The notes beneath the pieces are model-generated. The model was not told the origin of the DNA, ran no database searches, and was given only the letters and a program-made list of their open reading frames with translations. The position numbers and the translations under genes are program-made. From Flammeovirgaceae bacterium UBA2371 (GTDB taxonomy: Bacteria > Bacteroidota > Bacteroidia > Cytophagales > Cyclobacteriaceae): a stretch of DNA of 28,386 nucleotides. This document shows, one piece after another, positions 14,929 to 22,480 of the stretch. The stretch covers positions 45,106 to 73,491 of the forward strand of contig DDTF01000028.1 in NCBI GenBank assembly GCA_002345965.1. The letters are read 5' to 3'. How positions within the stretch are numbered: the first letter of the stretch is position 1; every line of letters begins with the position of its first letter.

Positions 14929-15897
14929 TCAGTTCTGACCTGTAGAAGATTTTAAGGTTACTTTGAGATCGTACTTGTATTTGGGAGGTCCGCCAATAGG
15001 AACTGCGAAAAAGGCAATGGCCTCATCGTATTGGTTGGTGATATAAATACTCATTGCATTTTCTCCCTGATTTTGTTTTTGAATCTGTATGTCCAGTGTG
15101 GTATTTTTTTCATTTTCTTTCATGATGTGCTTGCTTTGTGCCCACTCGTTGTCACCAGACACACTTCCTTCATGTCGGTTTTTGGCTACTGAATACAGCA
15201 GTATTGATCCGTCTTTGTCAAAATCGAAATTGTTTTGAGTTACTGAAACCACAGAGCGATCGATAAAAGGATAAATGTGGGAGACGCCTCTCGCCTTGGG
15301 CAACTTAAAGGTGTACTCGTAAGCAAATGCGTTGGCGCCTTCAATGCTTCTGTTCATGTTAGGCTGCTCGCTAAAAAAACACCGGTATTGGTTGCCATCG
15401 TCACCCTGCAGACCTTCGATGATAAGTTTAAAGATATAACCGTTCAGGGCATCTGATTGCTCACCTTGTAAAGGATTAAAGGGCCCAAAGGTATACCAGT
15501 TGGCATCGTAGATTGACTCTGAACCAAATATTTTAGAGGCCAACAGACTGCCACTGTTGTACTTGCCCGTTGGGTTGATCTTTTGTGCATCTTTATTTGA
15601 AAAGGCTTCGTTGCCACCATACACCGCAAACTTTACCTTGGTGTTGGCACTTCCATGTATTTCATCATGAGTGCCGCCTGTGTCCGGGTCATAGACCCGA
15701 ATATAAACCGGAGATTTATAATTATAGGGAACACTAAAGAATAGAATCTGAACATGATCATCATCACCACGGGAGAGAGGTGCCTGTGCACCATAAGTAA
15801 TTAAGTAATCTATATTTTCTACTTCATTGGGAACACGTTGTGCGTAGAGCATCCCATTGTAAAACAGCAAAGCCAGTATCGTTAATTGTAGCTTCAT
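14929..15897 (-). CDS. Exported protein of unknown function
   Basis: 322 residues with a signal peptide (1-19, ending L-Y-A-Q). The mature protein appears beta-rich. A distinctive segment R-V-Y-D-P-D-T-G-G-T-H-D-E at about residues 65-77 has clustered Asp/Glu/His that could bind calcium. Other marks are Y-G-G-N-E-A-F-S and the W-Y-T-F-G-P-F-N-P-L-Q-G-E motif. A D-K-D-G loop near 228-231 also looks calcium-like. I recognise no named family. Its ATG overlaps the stop of the PKD gene by 4 bases (ATGA), and its own stop lies 1 base from the propeller start, so all are translationally linked. It could be a surface protein that the propeller or OmpA protein works with. Confidence 0.75.
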   Translation of the reverse strand: MKLQLTILALLFYNGMLYAQRVPNEVENIDYLITYGAQAPLSRGDDDHVQILFFSVPYNYKSPVYIRVYDPDTGGTHDEIHGSANTKVKFAVYGGNEAFSNKDAQKINPTGKYNSGSLLASKIFGSESIYDANWYTFGPFNPLQGEQSDALNGYIFKLIIEGLQGDDGNQYRCFFSEQPNMNRSIEGANAFAYEYTFKLPKARGVSHIYPFIDRSVVSVTQNNFDFDKDGSILLYSVAKNRHEGSVSGDNEWAQSKHIMKENEKNTTLDIQIQKQNQGENAMSIYITNQYDEAIAFFAVPIGGPPKYKYDLKVTLKSSTGQN

Positions 15898-16502
15898 TGG
15901 GTTGGCTTTATAAATACGCCCATCAGTGTGCAGCCTGTTTGGTTTTTCCTTTCTTCACCATCACCTATCATGCCGATTTCTATAAGATGAAAGCCATCTT
16001 TTACGAATGTATGCCGTGCTGTTGAGCCGCAATAATATTCGCCTTCAATTCTCCAGAAAATTTGGTTGGCCTTAAATCCTGGAAATTCGGATGCGTTATA
16101 AGTAAAGTTTGCAACCATTTGGGTTAGGGTATCAACTTGATATTTGACAGGTGCCAACAGCGTCACCGTGGTAGAAAGTTCATTGCGAATGACCATTTTG
16201 GTTTTTGCATCCAACAGATCCAGTGAGATAAAGTAAGATCCGTAATCTTGATAGCAATATTCAGTCAGCAAGCCCTCTTTAGTATGACCATCTCCAAAGT
16301 TCCATGAGTAAATAAACTCTTTTCCTTCTTTATCAAGTGAGTGGCTCACATCCAGTTGCAGGCACTTGGTACCTCGGTTGGCTCCAAGGCATGCCTGGTT
16401 GTTTTCAAAAAACTGCTTAGACGTACAGTCACTATGTTGGGCATGCGATGCCCTGTGCAGAAATAGGCAGACAGCGAGTGTAAGTATGATTTTAATTTTC
16501 AT
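15894..16502 (-). CDS. Exported PKD-domain, cysteine-rich protein
   Basis: 202 residues from the ATG at 16500-16502, preferred over 16514 because it begins the signal peptide (M-K-I-K-I-I-L-T-L-A-V). A PKD domain at about 35-115 carries the hallmark Y-S-W-N-F-G-D-G-H motif followed by Y-C-Y-Q-D-Y-G-S-Y-F-I-S-L. Six cysteines are spread through the mature chain (H-S-D-C, N-Q-A-C, K-C, E-Y-C, Y-Y-C, T-G-C), suggesting disulfides. A second Ig-like part has F-W-R-I-E-G-E-Y-Y-C. PKD domains mediate binding in surface and secreted Bacteroidota proteins. No type IX secretion tail is seen. The start overlaps the OmpA-like gene by 11 bases and the stop overlaps the next gene by 4 bases. Confidence 0.82.
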   Translation of the reverse strand: MKIKIILTLAVCLFLHRASHAQHSDCTSKQFFENNQACLGANRGTKCLQLDVSHSLDKEGKEFIYSWNFGDGHTKEGLLTEYCYQDYGSYFISLDLLDAKTKMVIRNELSTTVTLLAPVKYQVDTLTQMVANFTYNASEFPGFKANQIFWRIEGEYYCGSTARHTFVKDGFHLIEIGMIGDGEERKNQTGCTLMGVFIKPTQ

Positions 16503-17148
16503 TGCGTGGATCAAAATTAAATTCTGCTCTGCGGTTCAGTTGATGCGCAATTTCATCGCAATCGGCCTTGTCATAGCAATCGTTAATAAGGTTCTCTTCA
16601 CCTGATACTGTAATATGAAATTGACTTAGATCGATTCCGGTATGCTCCAGATACTTTTGAATTGACTTTCCCCTTCTGGCTGCCAGTTTTTTATTGTAAG
16701 CAGGGGAGCCACGGCTATCAGTGTGCACTACTACTTCTACCTTGGCGAATGGATAGGTTGCCATCAGCATTGCCATTTTATCCAGCTCTGCGCTGGCATC
16801 ATTGCGAATGAGGTCACTGTTAAAATCGAAGTAAATAGTTTTAATCAAGGTGAACTGGCTATTGTCATAGTTGGCCAGCTTTATTTCATTTTTAATCCAG
16901 GATTCCAGTATGTCAGTTCTGAAACCCGCGGGGATTCTTATGGCCAGTCCCAGGCTGCGATTTTCCAAGAGGGAGTCTCCTTTATTGGCAAAACTATAAA
17001 GCTTGCCGTTTTGCTCAGCAAAGAGCATAGGAATGCTTCCTTGTTTCTCAATTGCAGTAAACCGGGTTCCTTTATTTGAAGCAATATCGACTTGAGCCCT
17101 TAGAGGGAAAGATAAAGCAACGCATAAGAGTAGGATAGGATGTTTCAC
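16492..17148 (-). CDS. OmpA-family peptidoglycan-associated protein
   Basis: 218 residues: signal peptide 1-18 (ending L-R-A-Q), a roughly 80-residue N-terminal region, and an OmpA/MotB-type domain at about 102-213. The domain shows I-Y-F-D-F-N-S-D-L-I-R, V-H-T-D144-S-R-G, an L-A-A-R-R159 helix and N-R-R-A-E-F near the end. D144 and R159 match the pair that binds diaminopimelate in peptidoglycan. The Cys pair C191/C197 before H-Q-L-N-R-R is typical of Bacteroidota members. There is no barrel or lipobox, so it should be a periplasmic cell-wall anchor. It opens the operon and could tether the exported partners or the propeller protein to the wall. Confidence 0.88.
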   Translation of the reverse strand: MKHPILLLCVALSFPLRAQVDIASNKGTRFTAIEKQGSIPMLFAEQNGKLYSFANKGDSLLENRSLGLAIRIPAGFRTDILESWIKNEIKLANYDNSQFTLIKTIYFDFNSDLIRNDASAELDKMAMLMATYPFAKVEVVVHTDSRGSPAYNKKLAARRGKSIQKYLEHTGIDLSQFHITVSGEENLINDCYDKADCDEIAHQLNRRAEFNFDPRNEN

Positions 17149-17239
17149 AAAACATAAAGATATAAATTAATACATGCGCCACGGGTATTGATAAACCAAA
17201 AACTTTGCGCAGTAAAGGCAGATTTTCGCGATCAATGAG

Positions 17240-17304
17240 AATTCCTTAAAAGCCTTACGTTTGAAGCATACCATTGAGTGCATGAGCGCTTTTAAGAGAG
17301 AATT
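17240..17304. repeat. Interrupted inverted repeat after the LytTR regulator gene
   Basis: AATTC-CTTAAAAGC (17240-17253) is repeated inverted as GCTTTTAAG-aga-GAATT (17288-17304), giving 14 complementary bases per arm with a 34-base spacer. It lies in the 158-base gap between the regulator's stop (17307) and the OmpA-like start (17148). It could be a weak terminator or an operator upstream of the operon. The remainder of the gap is A/T-rich without a clear promoter. Confidence 0.45.
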
Positions 17305-17306
17305 GT

Positions 17307-18005
17307 TCAGAGCGTATTGAGTTTTTTCATAAGACTTTCGCGGTAGGAATTACCAACAGGAATTATTTTCTTTTCGATAAGTAGGTTGCTCTGGTCTATA
17401 TTTTTGATTTTTGAAATATTGACGATGTAGGAGCGGTGGACACGTAAAAAAAGGCTACTGGGCAATTTATCCTCAACTGATTTCATGGTATTGTAAGTGG
17501 TATAGACTTTTTCCGCGGTAGTCACTTTGACATAGTCGCCAAAAGCTTCTACATATAAAATTGTATTGAACTCAATGCCAACCAGCAACGAGTCTACTTT
17601 TACAAAGATCCGATCACTGGCCGTAGATGAAGACCTGGATTTAACCTTTTCCTTGATCTTTAAAACAGCATTGAGAAATTTACTATATTCTTTGATGGGT
17701 TTAACTAAGTAGGCAACCACGTCAAAGTCGTAGGCTTCAACGGCATATTCTTCTTTGCTGCTGATCACAACAACATAAGGCTTAACAGTGAGGGACTTTA
17801 ACAATTCAAGACCATTTAAACCTGGCATCTCCATGTCCAGAAGCAACAGGTCAGTTTCATTGTCTGCCAGCCATTGTATTGCTTTAAATGGATCCGTAAA
17901 GGCATCCTGGAGTTGAAGGAAGCCTGCGCGTTCTACAAGGCCCTTCATAACTTCCATAGAAACTTTGTCGTCTTCAACTATTACACACCTTAGTGTTGAT
18001 TCCAT
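17307..18005 (-). CDS. LytTR-family response regulator
   Basis: 232 residues. The receiver domain (1-120) has acidic pocket E11-D12-D13, phospho-acceptor D57 in L-L-L-L-D-M-E-M-P-G-L-N-G, and K102 in Y-L-V-K-P-I. A LytTR DNA-binding domain follows (about 132-232), with I-L-Y-V-E-A-F-G-D-Y-V and the signature L-R-V-H-R-S-Y-I-V-N. Such proteins bind paired direct repeats in promoters. The gene is divergent, with a 41-base gap, from a TPR histidine kinase and lies upstream of the OmpA operon in the same orientation. LytTR regulators usually pair with LytS-type kinases, whereas the neighbour kinase is of the HisKA type. Partnership is likely by position but is not the textbook pairing. Confidence 0.93.
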   Translation of the reverse strand: MESTLRCVIVEDDKVSMEVMKGLVERAGFLQLQDAFTDPFKAIQWLADNETDLLLLDMEMPGLNGLELLKSLTVKPYVVVISSKEEYAVEAYDFDVVAYLVKPIKEYSKFLNAVLKIKEKVKSRSSSTASDRIFVKVDSLLVGIEFNTILYVEAFGDYVKVTTAEKVYTTYNTMKSVEDKLPSSLFLRVHRSYIVNISKIKNIDQSNLLIEKKIIPVGNSYRESLMKKLNTL

Positions 18006-18046
18006 ATTTTTTTGTGAAGGTTAAAAATAGCTAATTTCGTTCATCC

Positions 18047-20077
18047 ATGATGATATCCTTTCGAAGAATCACTTTTTTGCTATTGCTTGCCCCGGTAGGT
18101 GTATTTCAAAGCTTAAAATGCAATGCTCAGAATGTATTTCTCATCCAGTCCTATAAGGATTCTTTAAAAACCGCATCTCATCCTATTGACCAGGTTTATT
18201 TATTGAATAGAATTGGTTTCGAATATCGATATGCTTTTCCTGACAGTACATTGTATTACTGTAGCAATGCGGAAGTAAGAGCAAAGATCAGCGACTATAA
18301 GATTGGCAGGATAGAAGCATTGAATTATCAGGCCATCGCCAATGCCTACCTGGGCAATATCGATTCAGCCATAAGTCAACACAAAGAGGCCATACAACTT
18401 TGTACGCTAAAAGGTGATTCCCTTTTGTTGGCACATAGTCGTAATTATTTAGGGCGACTGCACCTGAAGACCGGAGATTTGGCAGAAGCCTTTGATAACT
18501 TCGCCAACGCAAGAGTTATTTTTGAACGAAGGAATGACAAACTGGGGATATCAGAAATCTACCTGAGTCTGTCTGATTTATTCAAATCTCAGCATGATTA
18601 TGGTAATGGACTGGAACTGGCCTCAAAGGCGCTCGCACTTAAAAAGGAGGTAGATGACCGAAACGGAATCATTGCTGCACACAATGTATTGGCAGAAATT
18701 TATCGGTTGACGGGTGACCTATCAAATGCAGAAAACAATTATAGAGAAGCGGAGTCACTTGCCAGCGATGTGGAAGATGAGGCAGATTTGGCCCTGATAA
18801 AACTAGGTCTGGGCGAACTCTACCTGGAAAGTGGCAGCTTAGCCAAAGCTGAGAGTGAAGCCTTCAGGGCCGACAATATCATCACCCGATTGTCGAATCC
18901 CAGTTGGCTGAGCCGGTCCACTTTGTTGCTGGGAGAGATATTTCTAAAGAAAAAGAATTACCCACAGGCAGAAGCTTATTTATTAAAAACCTTGGAGGTG
19001 TCCTCCCGGCTAAAACAATTGACGATCAACATGAGGGGCAATTTTTATCTGGCGCGGTTGTACGAATTTAAAGGTAATGATGTGATGGCATCTACGTATG
19101 AGGCAAAATACAGGCAACTCAATGACTCAATTAGAAATAATGAATTGGCGCTGCAAGCTGAAAAATTCAATTTTCAGTTGGACATAGAAAGACGTGATAG
19201 GGAAAATGAGTTGTTAAAGGCTACGGAACAGAAGAATGAAGCTACTATCAAGTTTCAACGTGCTGTCAATTTTGGAGCACTTTTGGTGATTTCACTGGTT
19301 ATTTTTTTTAGTTATTTTTTATGGCAAAGTACGAGAGCCAGAAAAAGAGTGAATCAAAAACTATCGGAGCAAAATCAGCAGTTGATCAATCTCAATGAAG
19401 AGAAAGATGCATTGATGGGCATAGTGGCCCATGACTTGAAAACACCGTTGTCCAACATCAAAAGTATTTTGGGTATGCTACCCGGCTTAGGTAGCCTCAC
19501 GCCCAGGCAAATTGAATTCACTAATCTAATCGATACTTCTACCAAAGAGGGACTTAGTCTGATCGATGAACTATTGGATGCGCATGAGGTGGAGTCGCAA
19601 CGAAAAGCCAATTGGAATGAGGTTTCCATCAAGGAGATGATTGAAGATAGAGTTAACCACTTTCACTCCATTGCAGCCGGCAAATCCATCTCAATTAAAT
19701 GGGATGTGAAAGAAAATGTGAACTTTAGAACAGACAGTGACTGGCTTACAAGAATCTTGGACAACCTTATTTCAAACGCCATTAAATTTTCGCCACATCA
19801 GAAGGAAATAAACATTGCGGCAGGCAAAAACGAGGAAGAGCTCTGGATTACTATCAAGGATCAAGGACCAGGCTTTTCTGAAACAGATAAAGCAAAAGTA
19901 TTTCAAAAGTTTAAAAAGCTCAGTGCAAGACCTACTGGTGGTGAATCTTCCAATGGACTTGGTTTATCCATTGTAAAAACATTAGTGGAGCGATTGAATG
20001 GAACCATTGCGCTTTTGAGTGAAAAGGGAGAAGGCAGTGAGTTCATCATACGGCTTCCGCTGGTGCAAGGTAGTTAA
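18047..20077 (+). CDS. TPR-containing sensor histidine kinase
   Basis: 676 residues. Signal peptide 1-27, then six or so tetratricopeptide repeats (about 45-360) in the periplasm, with N-Y-x-A-I-A-N-A-Y-L-G-N-I-D-S-A-type units. A coiled coil follows at 360-405, one transmembrane helix at about 409-428, and a second short coiled coil to 455. HisKA is at about 452-520 with phospho-acceptor H462 in I-V-A-H-D-L-K-T-P-L-S-N. HATPase_c is at about 560-672 with D-N-L-I-S-N-A-I-K-F (N box), D-Q-G-P-G-F (G1) and N-G-L-G-L-S-I-V-K (G2). The periplasmic TPRs suggest sensing of a protein or peptide. The start at 18047 (ATGATG) leaves a short gap to the regulator. The stop overlaps the REC-Hpt-REC gene's stop on the opposite strand. 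Confidence 0.93.
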   Translation: MMISFRRITFLLLLAPVGVFQSLKCNAQNVFLIQSYKDSLKTASHPIDQVYLLNRIGFEYRYAFPDSTLYYCSNAEVRAKISDYKIGRIEALNYQAIANAYLGNIDSAISQHKEAIQLCTLKGDSLLLAHSRNYLGRLHLKTGDLAEAFDNFANARVIFERRNDKLGISEIYLSLSDLFKSQHDYGNGLELASKALALKKEVDDRNGIIAAHNVLAEIYRLTGDLSNAENNYREAESLASDVEDEADLALIKLGLGELYLESGSLAKAESEAFRADNIITRLSNPSWLSRSTLLLGEIFLKKKNYPQAEAYLLKTLEVSSRLKQLTINMRGNFYLARLYEFKGNDVMASTYEAKYRQLNDSIRNNELALQAEKFNFQLDIERRDRENELLKATEQKNEATIKFQRAVNFGALLVISLVIFFSYFLWQSTRARKRVNQKLSEQNQQLINLNEEKDALMGIVAHDLKTPLSNIKSILGMLPGLGSLTPRQIEFTNLIDTSTKEGLSLIDELLDAHEVESQRKANWNEVSIKEMIEDRVNHFHSIAAGKSISIKWDVKENVNFRTDSDWLTRILDNLISNAIKFSPHQKEINIAAGKNEEELWITIKDQGPGFSETDKAKVFQKFKKLSARPTGGESSNGLGLSIVKTLVERLNGTIALLSEKGEGSEFIIRLPLVQGS

Positions 20078-21174
20078 TCGATATGCGCTGCCAATGTACC
20101 CACCAACTCTTGTCCATCAATAGGTTTTAATAAGAAATCATTTGCGCCAGCGGCTTCAGCGTCAGGCCGGAGAAAGATGACATTGGATATTGCTACAATA
20201 GGAGTGGCGTTACCCTTTTGTCTGAGATTGGTGATGGCTTCAACGCCATTCATAACTGGCATATGCAAGTCCATGAGGATGATATCCATGGATTGACCTT
20301 CAATTTGAGCAATGGCATCGGCACCGTTGTCTGCGGTGAAGATGATCATACCATATGTCTTGAGATAAGCGCTGAATGCAGCCTGAAGCACTTTGTTATC
20401 ATCAACGATAAGCACTCGAATTCCAAGTAATTTTTTGTTTTTAGCACTTGAAGTAATCTTGGTAAATGCTGTTGTTGTTTTCGGTGCTACTGTATTTAAT
20501 AGCAACGCAGTTTGATCATTGATCTCCTGAAATATTTGATCATAATTCTTCTGGTTGGTGCCTTGAAGGAGGTCTGTCTCCCAATCGCCAAGTTTTACTT
20601 GAATGTCATCTCTTCCAATATAGGTGTAAGCGGGTCTTACTTTATGTACAAGAGCGCGCGCTGTTTGGAAGTCTTCCTGCTTAAGTGCTTGCTTGATTTT
20701 AATTAATGCAGCAGGGACCTCCTCGCCAAAGTACTGTTTTATGGCTTTGATTCGTTCTTCATTTTGTCCAATAATAGACTCTAAAAAGATTTTATTCTCC
20801 TTTGGCTTTCTCAAATCATGGCGAGAAAGAATGGCCTGGAGTTGACGTTCATCAAATGGCTTTTTTATAAAACCGCTTACATCTTGAGACCGAAGTCTGG
20901 GCATTATTTTTTCTTCGGAAGTTGCAGAAAGTACATAAACAGGTATGGAATGATTGGCATTCGCCAAGCTACGTATTGACTGGATCACTTCGTCTGCATT
21001 CTGGTCAAGATGGTAATCAAGCAAAAGCAGTTGGTAAGTGTCGTTATTTAAATATTGGATTAATGCCTCACCGGTGGTAGCAGTTGTTACTTCATAGCTA
21101 AAATTTTCGAGTACTGCTTTCAATACTTGCTGGGTTACCAGGTTGTCTTCTCCTACAAGTATTTTTTGTCTCAT
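20074..21174 (-). CDS. REC-Hpt-REC phosphorelay protein
   Basis: 366 residues, cytoplasmic, with no DNA-binding output. REC1 spans 1-118 (E9-D10 pocket, D53 in L-L-L-L-D-Y-H-L-D, K105 in F-I-K-K-P-F). An Hpt-like helical bundle spans about 130-225, with H177 in A-L-V-H177-K-V-R-P; the glycine normally found after L-K is Pro181. REC2 spans 250-366 (D258-D259, D302 in I-L-M-D-L-H-M-P-V-M-N-G, K350 in L-L-K-P-I). Phosphate could pass REC1 to Hpt to REC2, or the protein could act as a sink. It is convergent with the TPR kinase gene. The TTAA at 20074-20077 carries both stop codons, so antisense overlap is possible. Confidence 0.9.
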   Translation of the reverse strand: MRQKILVGEDNLVTQQVLKAVLENFSYEVTTATTGEALIQYLNNDTYQLLLLDYHLDQNADEVIQSIRSLANANHSIPVYVLSATSEEKIMPRLRSQDVSGFIKKPFDERQLQAILSRHDLRKPKENKIFLESIIGQNEERIKAIKQYFGEEVPAALIKIKQALKQEDFQTARALVHKVRPAYTYIGRDDIQVKLGDWETDLLQGTNQKNYDQIFQEINDQTALLLNTVAPKTTTAFTKITSSAKNKKLLGIRVLIVDDNKVLQAAFSAYLKTYGMIIFTADNGADAIAQIEGQSMDIILMDLHMPVMNGVEAITNLRQKGNATPIVAISNVIFLRPDAEAAGANDFLLKPIDGQELVGTLAAHID

Positions 21175-21195
21175 TAATAATTCGAATAAGGTGTT

Positions 21196-21221
21196 AAGGG
21201 TTGCCTGTTACGACAACCCTT
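21196..21221 (-). terminator. Hairpin after mscL
   Basis: AAGGGTTG (21196-21203) pairs with CAACCCTT (21214-21221) around a 10-base loop. It lies between the mscL stop (21236) and the REC-Hpt-REC start (21174). On the minus strand the run that follows is not strongly T-rich; the TTTT lies on the plus side. It may therefore only partly stop mscL transcription. Confidence 0.4.
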
Positions 21222-21235
21222 TTTAAAATGAAAAA

Positions 21236-21607
21236 TTACTTTTTTAACAAATCACGGATCTCCATCAATAGTTTAATGTCAGCAGAAGGTTCTGCAGGTT
21301 TGGCAGGAGCTGCTTCCTCTTTTTTCTTGGCGTTGTTAATACCTCTAATTAGTAAAAACAATGCAAAAGCGGTGAGAATGAATATAAAAGTAGCTTGAAT
21401 AAAGTTGCCATAGGTGATTTTTGCATCACCTATGATATACGCAAGACCAGAAAAATCTATTCCACCTGTGACCATCCCAATGATAGGCATGATAATATCA
21501 CCTACCAGTGATTTAACAATGGCACCAAAAGCCCCACCTATTACCACACCGACAGCAAGGTCGATTACGTTACCTCTTACGGCAAATTCTTTAAATTCCT
21601 TGAGCAT
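21236..21607 (-). CDS. mscL: Large-conductance mechanosensitive channel MscL
   Basis: 123 residues, normal MscL length. The signature N-terminus F-K-E-F-A-V-R-G-N-V-I-D-L-A-V-G-V-V-I-G (residues 4-23) contains the pore-lining TM1 glycines. It continues through K-S-L-V-G-D-I-I-M-P. A periplasmic loop (about 42-66) leads to TM2 (about 67-88, F-I-Q-A-T-F-I-F-I-L-T-A-F), then a charged linker K-K-K-E-E and a C-terminal helix I-K-L-L-M-E-I-R-D-L-L. It acts as an emergency valve releasing solutes on osmotic downshock. It has its own exact TAnnTTTG promoter element upstream. Confidence 0.97.
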   Translation of the reverse strand: MLKEFKEFAVRGNVIDLAVGVVIGGAFGAIVKSLVGDIIMPIIGMVTGGIDFSGLAYIIGDAKITYGNFIQATFIFILTAFALFLLIRGINNAKKKEEAAPAKPAEPSADIKLLMEIRDLLKK

Positions 21608-21636
21608 GATTTTTTTTGTTTAGGATTAATGTATTG

Positions 21637-21644
21637 CAAATATA
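21637..21644 (-). promoter_or_regulatory. -7 promoter element of mscL
   Basis: TATATTTG on the minus strand is an exact TAnnTTTG match, 29 bases upstream of the ATG at 21607, so the leader would be about 24 bases. Only a TTA is seen where the -33 TTG would be expected. Confidence 0.5.
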
Positions 21645-21774
21645 ATTCAGGGGAGTCTTTTAACCGTTGTTCTTAGGCATATGGATGCAATCACTCGGTG
21701 AAGTTATTGTTTGGCACGACTAAAATGAAAAACTATACCGTTAAAATCCTCCAGCAGTCAAAGAGACAATTCAG

Positions 21775-21805
21775 TTGGAATATGCCATATATCTGCTTTA
21801 TCTTG
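21775..21805 (+). promoter_or_regulatory. Near-consensus promoter of the cyclophilin gene
   Basis: TTG (21775-21777), 21 bases, then TATCTTG (21799-21805), one base short of TAnnTTTG. Transcription near 21811 would exclude the upstream ATGs at 21698 and 21725, supporting the start at 21824. Confidence 0.3.
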
Positions 21806-21823
21806 TCTGTTCAATTAGAAGCT

Positions 21824-22480
21824 ATGAAAGTGTTATGGCACTATCTCTTGGTTGGCACATTTGCATTGGGAGCCTGCACAAGTCAACAAAACAACAATGA
21901 CCCGCTTCTTAATGCATCGCATGCAGAATGGGAGAAAAACGCACCACCCATAAGTTGGATAAACGTTAAAACTACCAAAGGGGAGTTTACCATTGAACTG
22001 CACCGTGATTGGGCACCACGAGGAGTAGATCGGTTTTACAATTTGGTAAGGCTTGGATTTTATGATGATTCAAGGTTTTACAGGGTGCGAAAGGACTTTA
22101 TTGTTCAATTCGGTATTGCAGGTAAACCTTCAATTGCTCAGACTTGGGAAAATGTGGAATTGACAGATGATCCCGTGAAAGAAAGTAACAAGAGAGGATT
22201 TATCTCATTTGCCATGACTGGCCCGGATACGCGCACCACCCAGGTGTACATTAACCTGAAAGACAATGAGCAGTTGGATGCACAGGGATTTGCTCCCATA
22301 GGCTATGTAAAGGAAGGAATGGAGGTGGTGGACGCTATTTACAGTGAGTATGATGAGGCGGCCGGAGGAGGAATGCGGGGTGGTAGACAACAGAAATTAT
22401 TTGAATTGGGTAATGCCTACCTTGATAAAGAATTTCCAAACCTGGATCATTTGATTGAAGCTGAAATAATAAAACCATGA
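21824..22480 (+). CDS. Lipoprotein cyclophilin-type peptidyl-prolyl isomerase
   Basis: 218 residues from ATG 21824, chosen because a lipoprotein signal starts there (K-V-L-W-H-Y-L ... L-G-A-C). The longer reading frame from 21698 would bury that signal. The cyclophilin domain begins W-I-N-V-K-T-T-K-G-E-F-T-I-E-L. Catalytic Arg lies in F-Y-R-V, with F and Q in D-F-I-V-Q-F-G, matching R55/F60/Q63 of cyclophilin A. Q of T-T-Q-V-Y-I-N-L matches Q111. The CypA W121 region is replaced, as in many bacterial forms. It should speed proline isomerisation of proteins in the periplasm. Its TGA overlaps the ATG of the next gene (ATGA), so the two are translationally coupled. Confidence 0.87.
   Translation: MKVLWHYLLVGTFALGACTSQQNNNDPLLNASHAEWEKNAPPISWINVKTTKGEFTIELHRDWAPRGVDRFYNLVRLGFYDDSRFYRVRKDFIVQFGIAGKPSIAQTWENVELTDDPVKESNKRGFISFAMTGPDTRTTQVYINLKDNEQLDAQGFAPIGYVKEGMEVVDAIYSEYDEAAGGGMRGGRQQKLFELGNAYLDKEFPNLDHLIEAEIIKP

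Noticed and set aside
21698..21823. Longer start for the cyclophilin gene at 21698
   Set aside because: It would place the lipoprotein signal 42 residues inside the protein, and a near-consensus promoter lies within this stretch.
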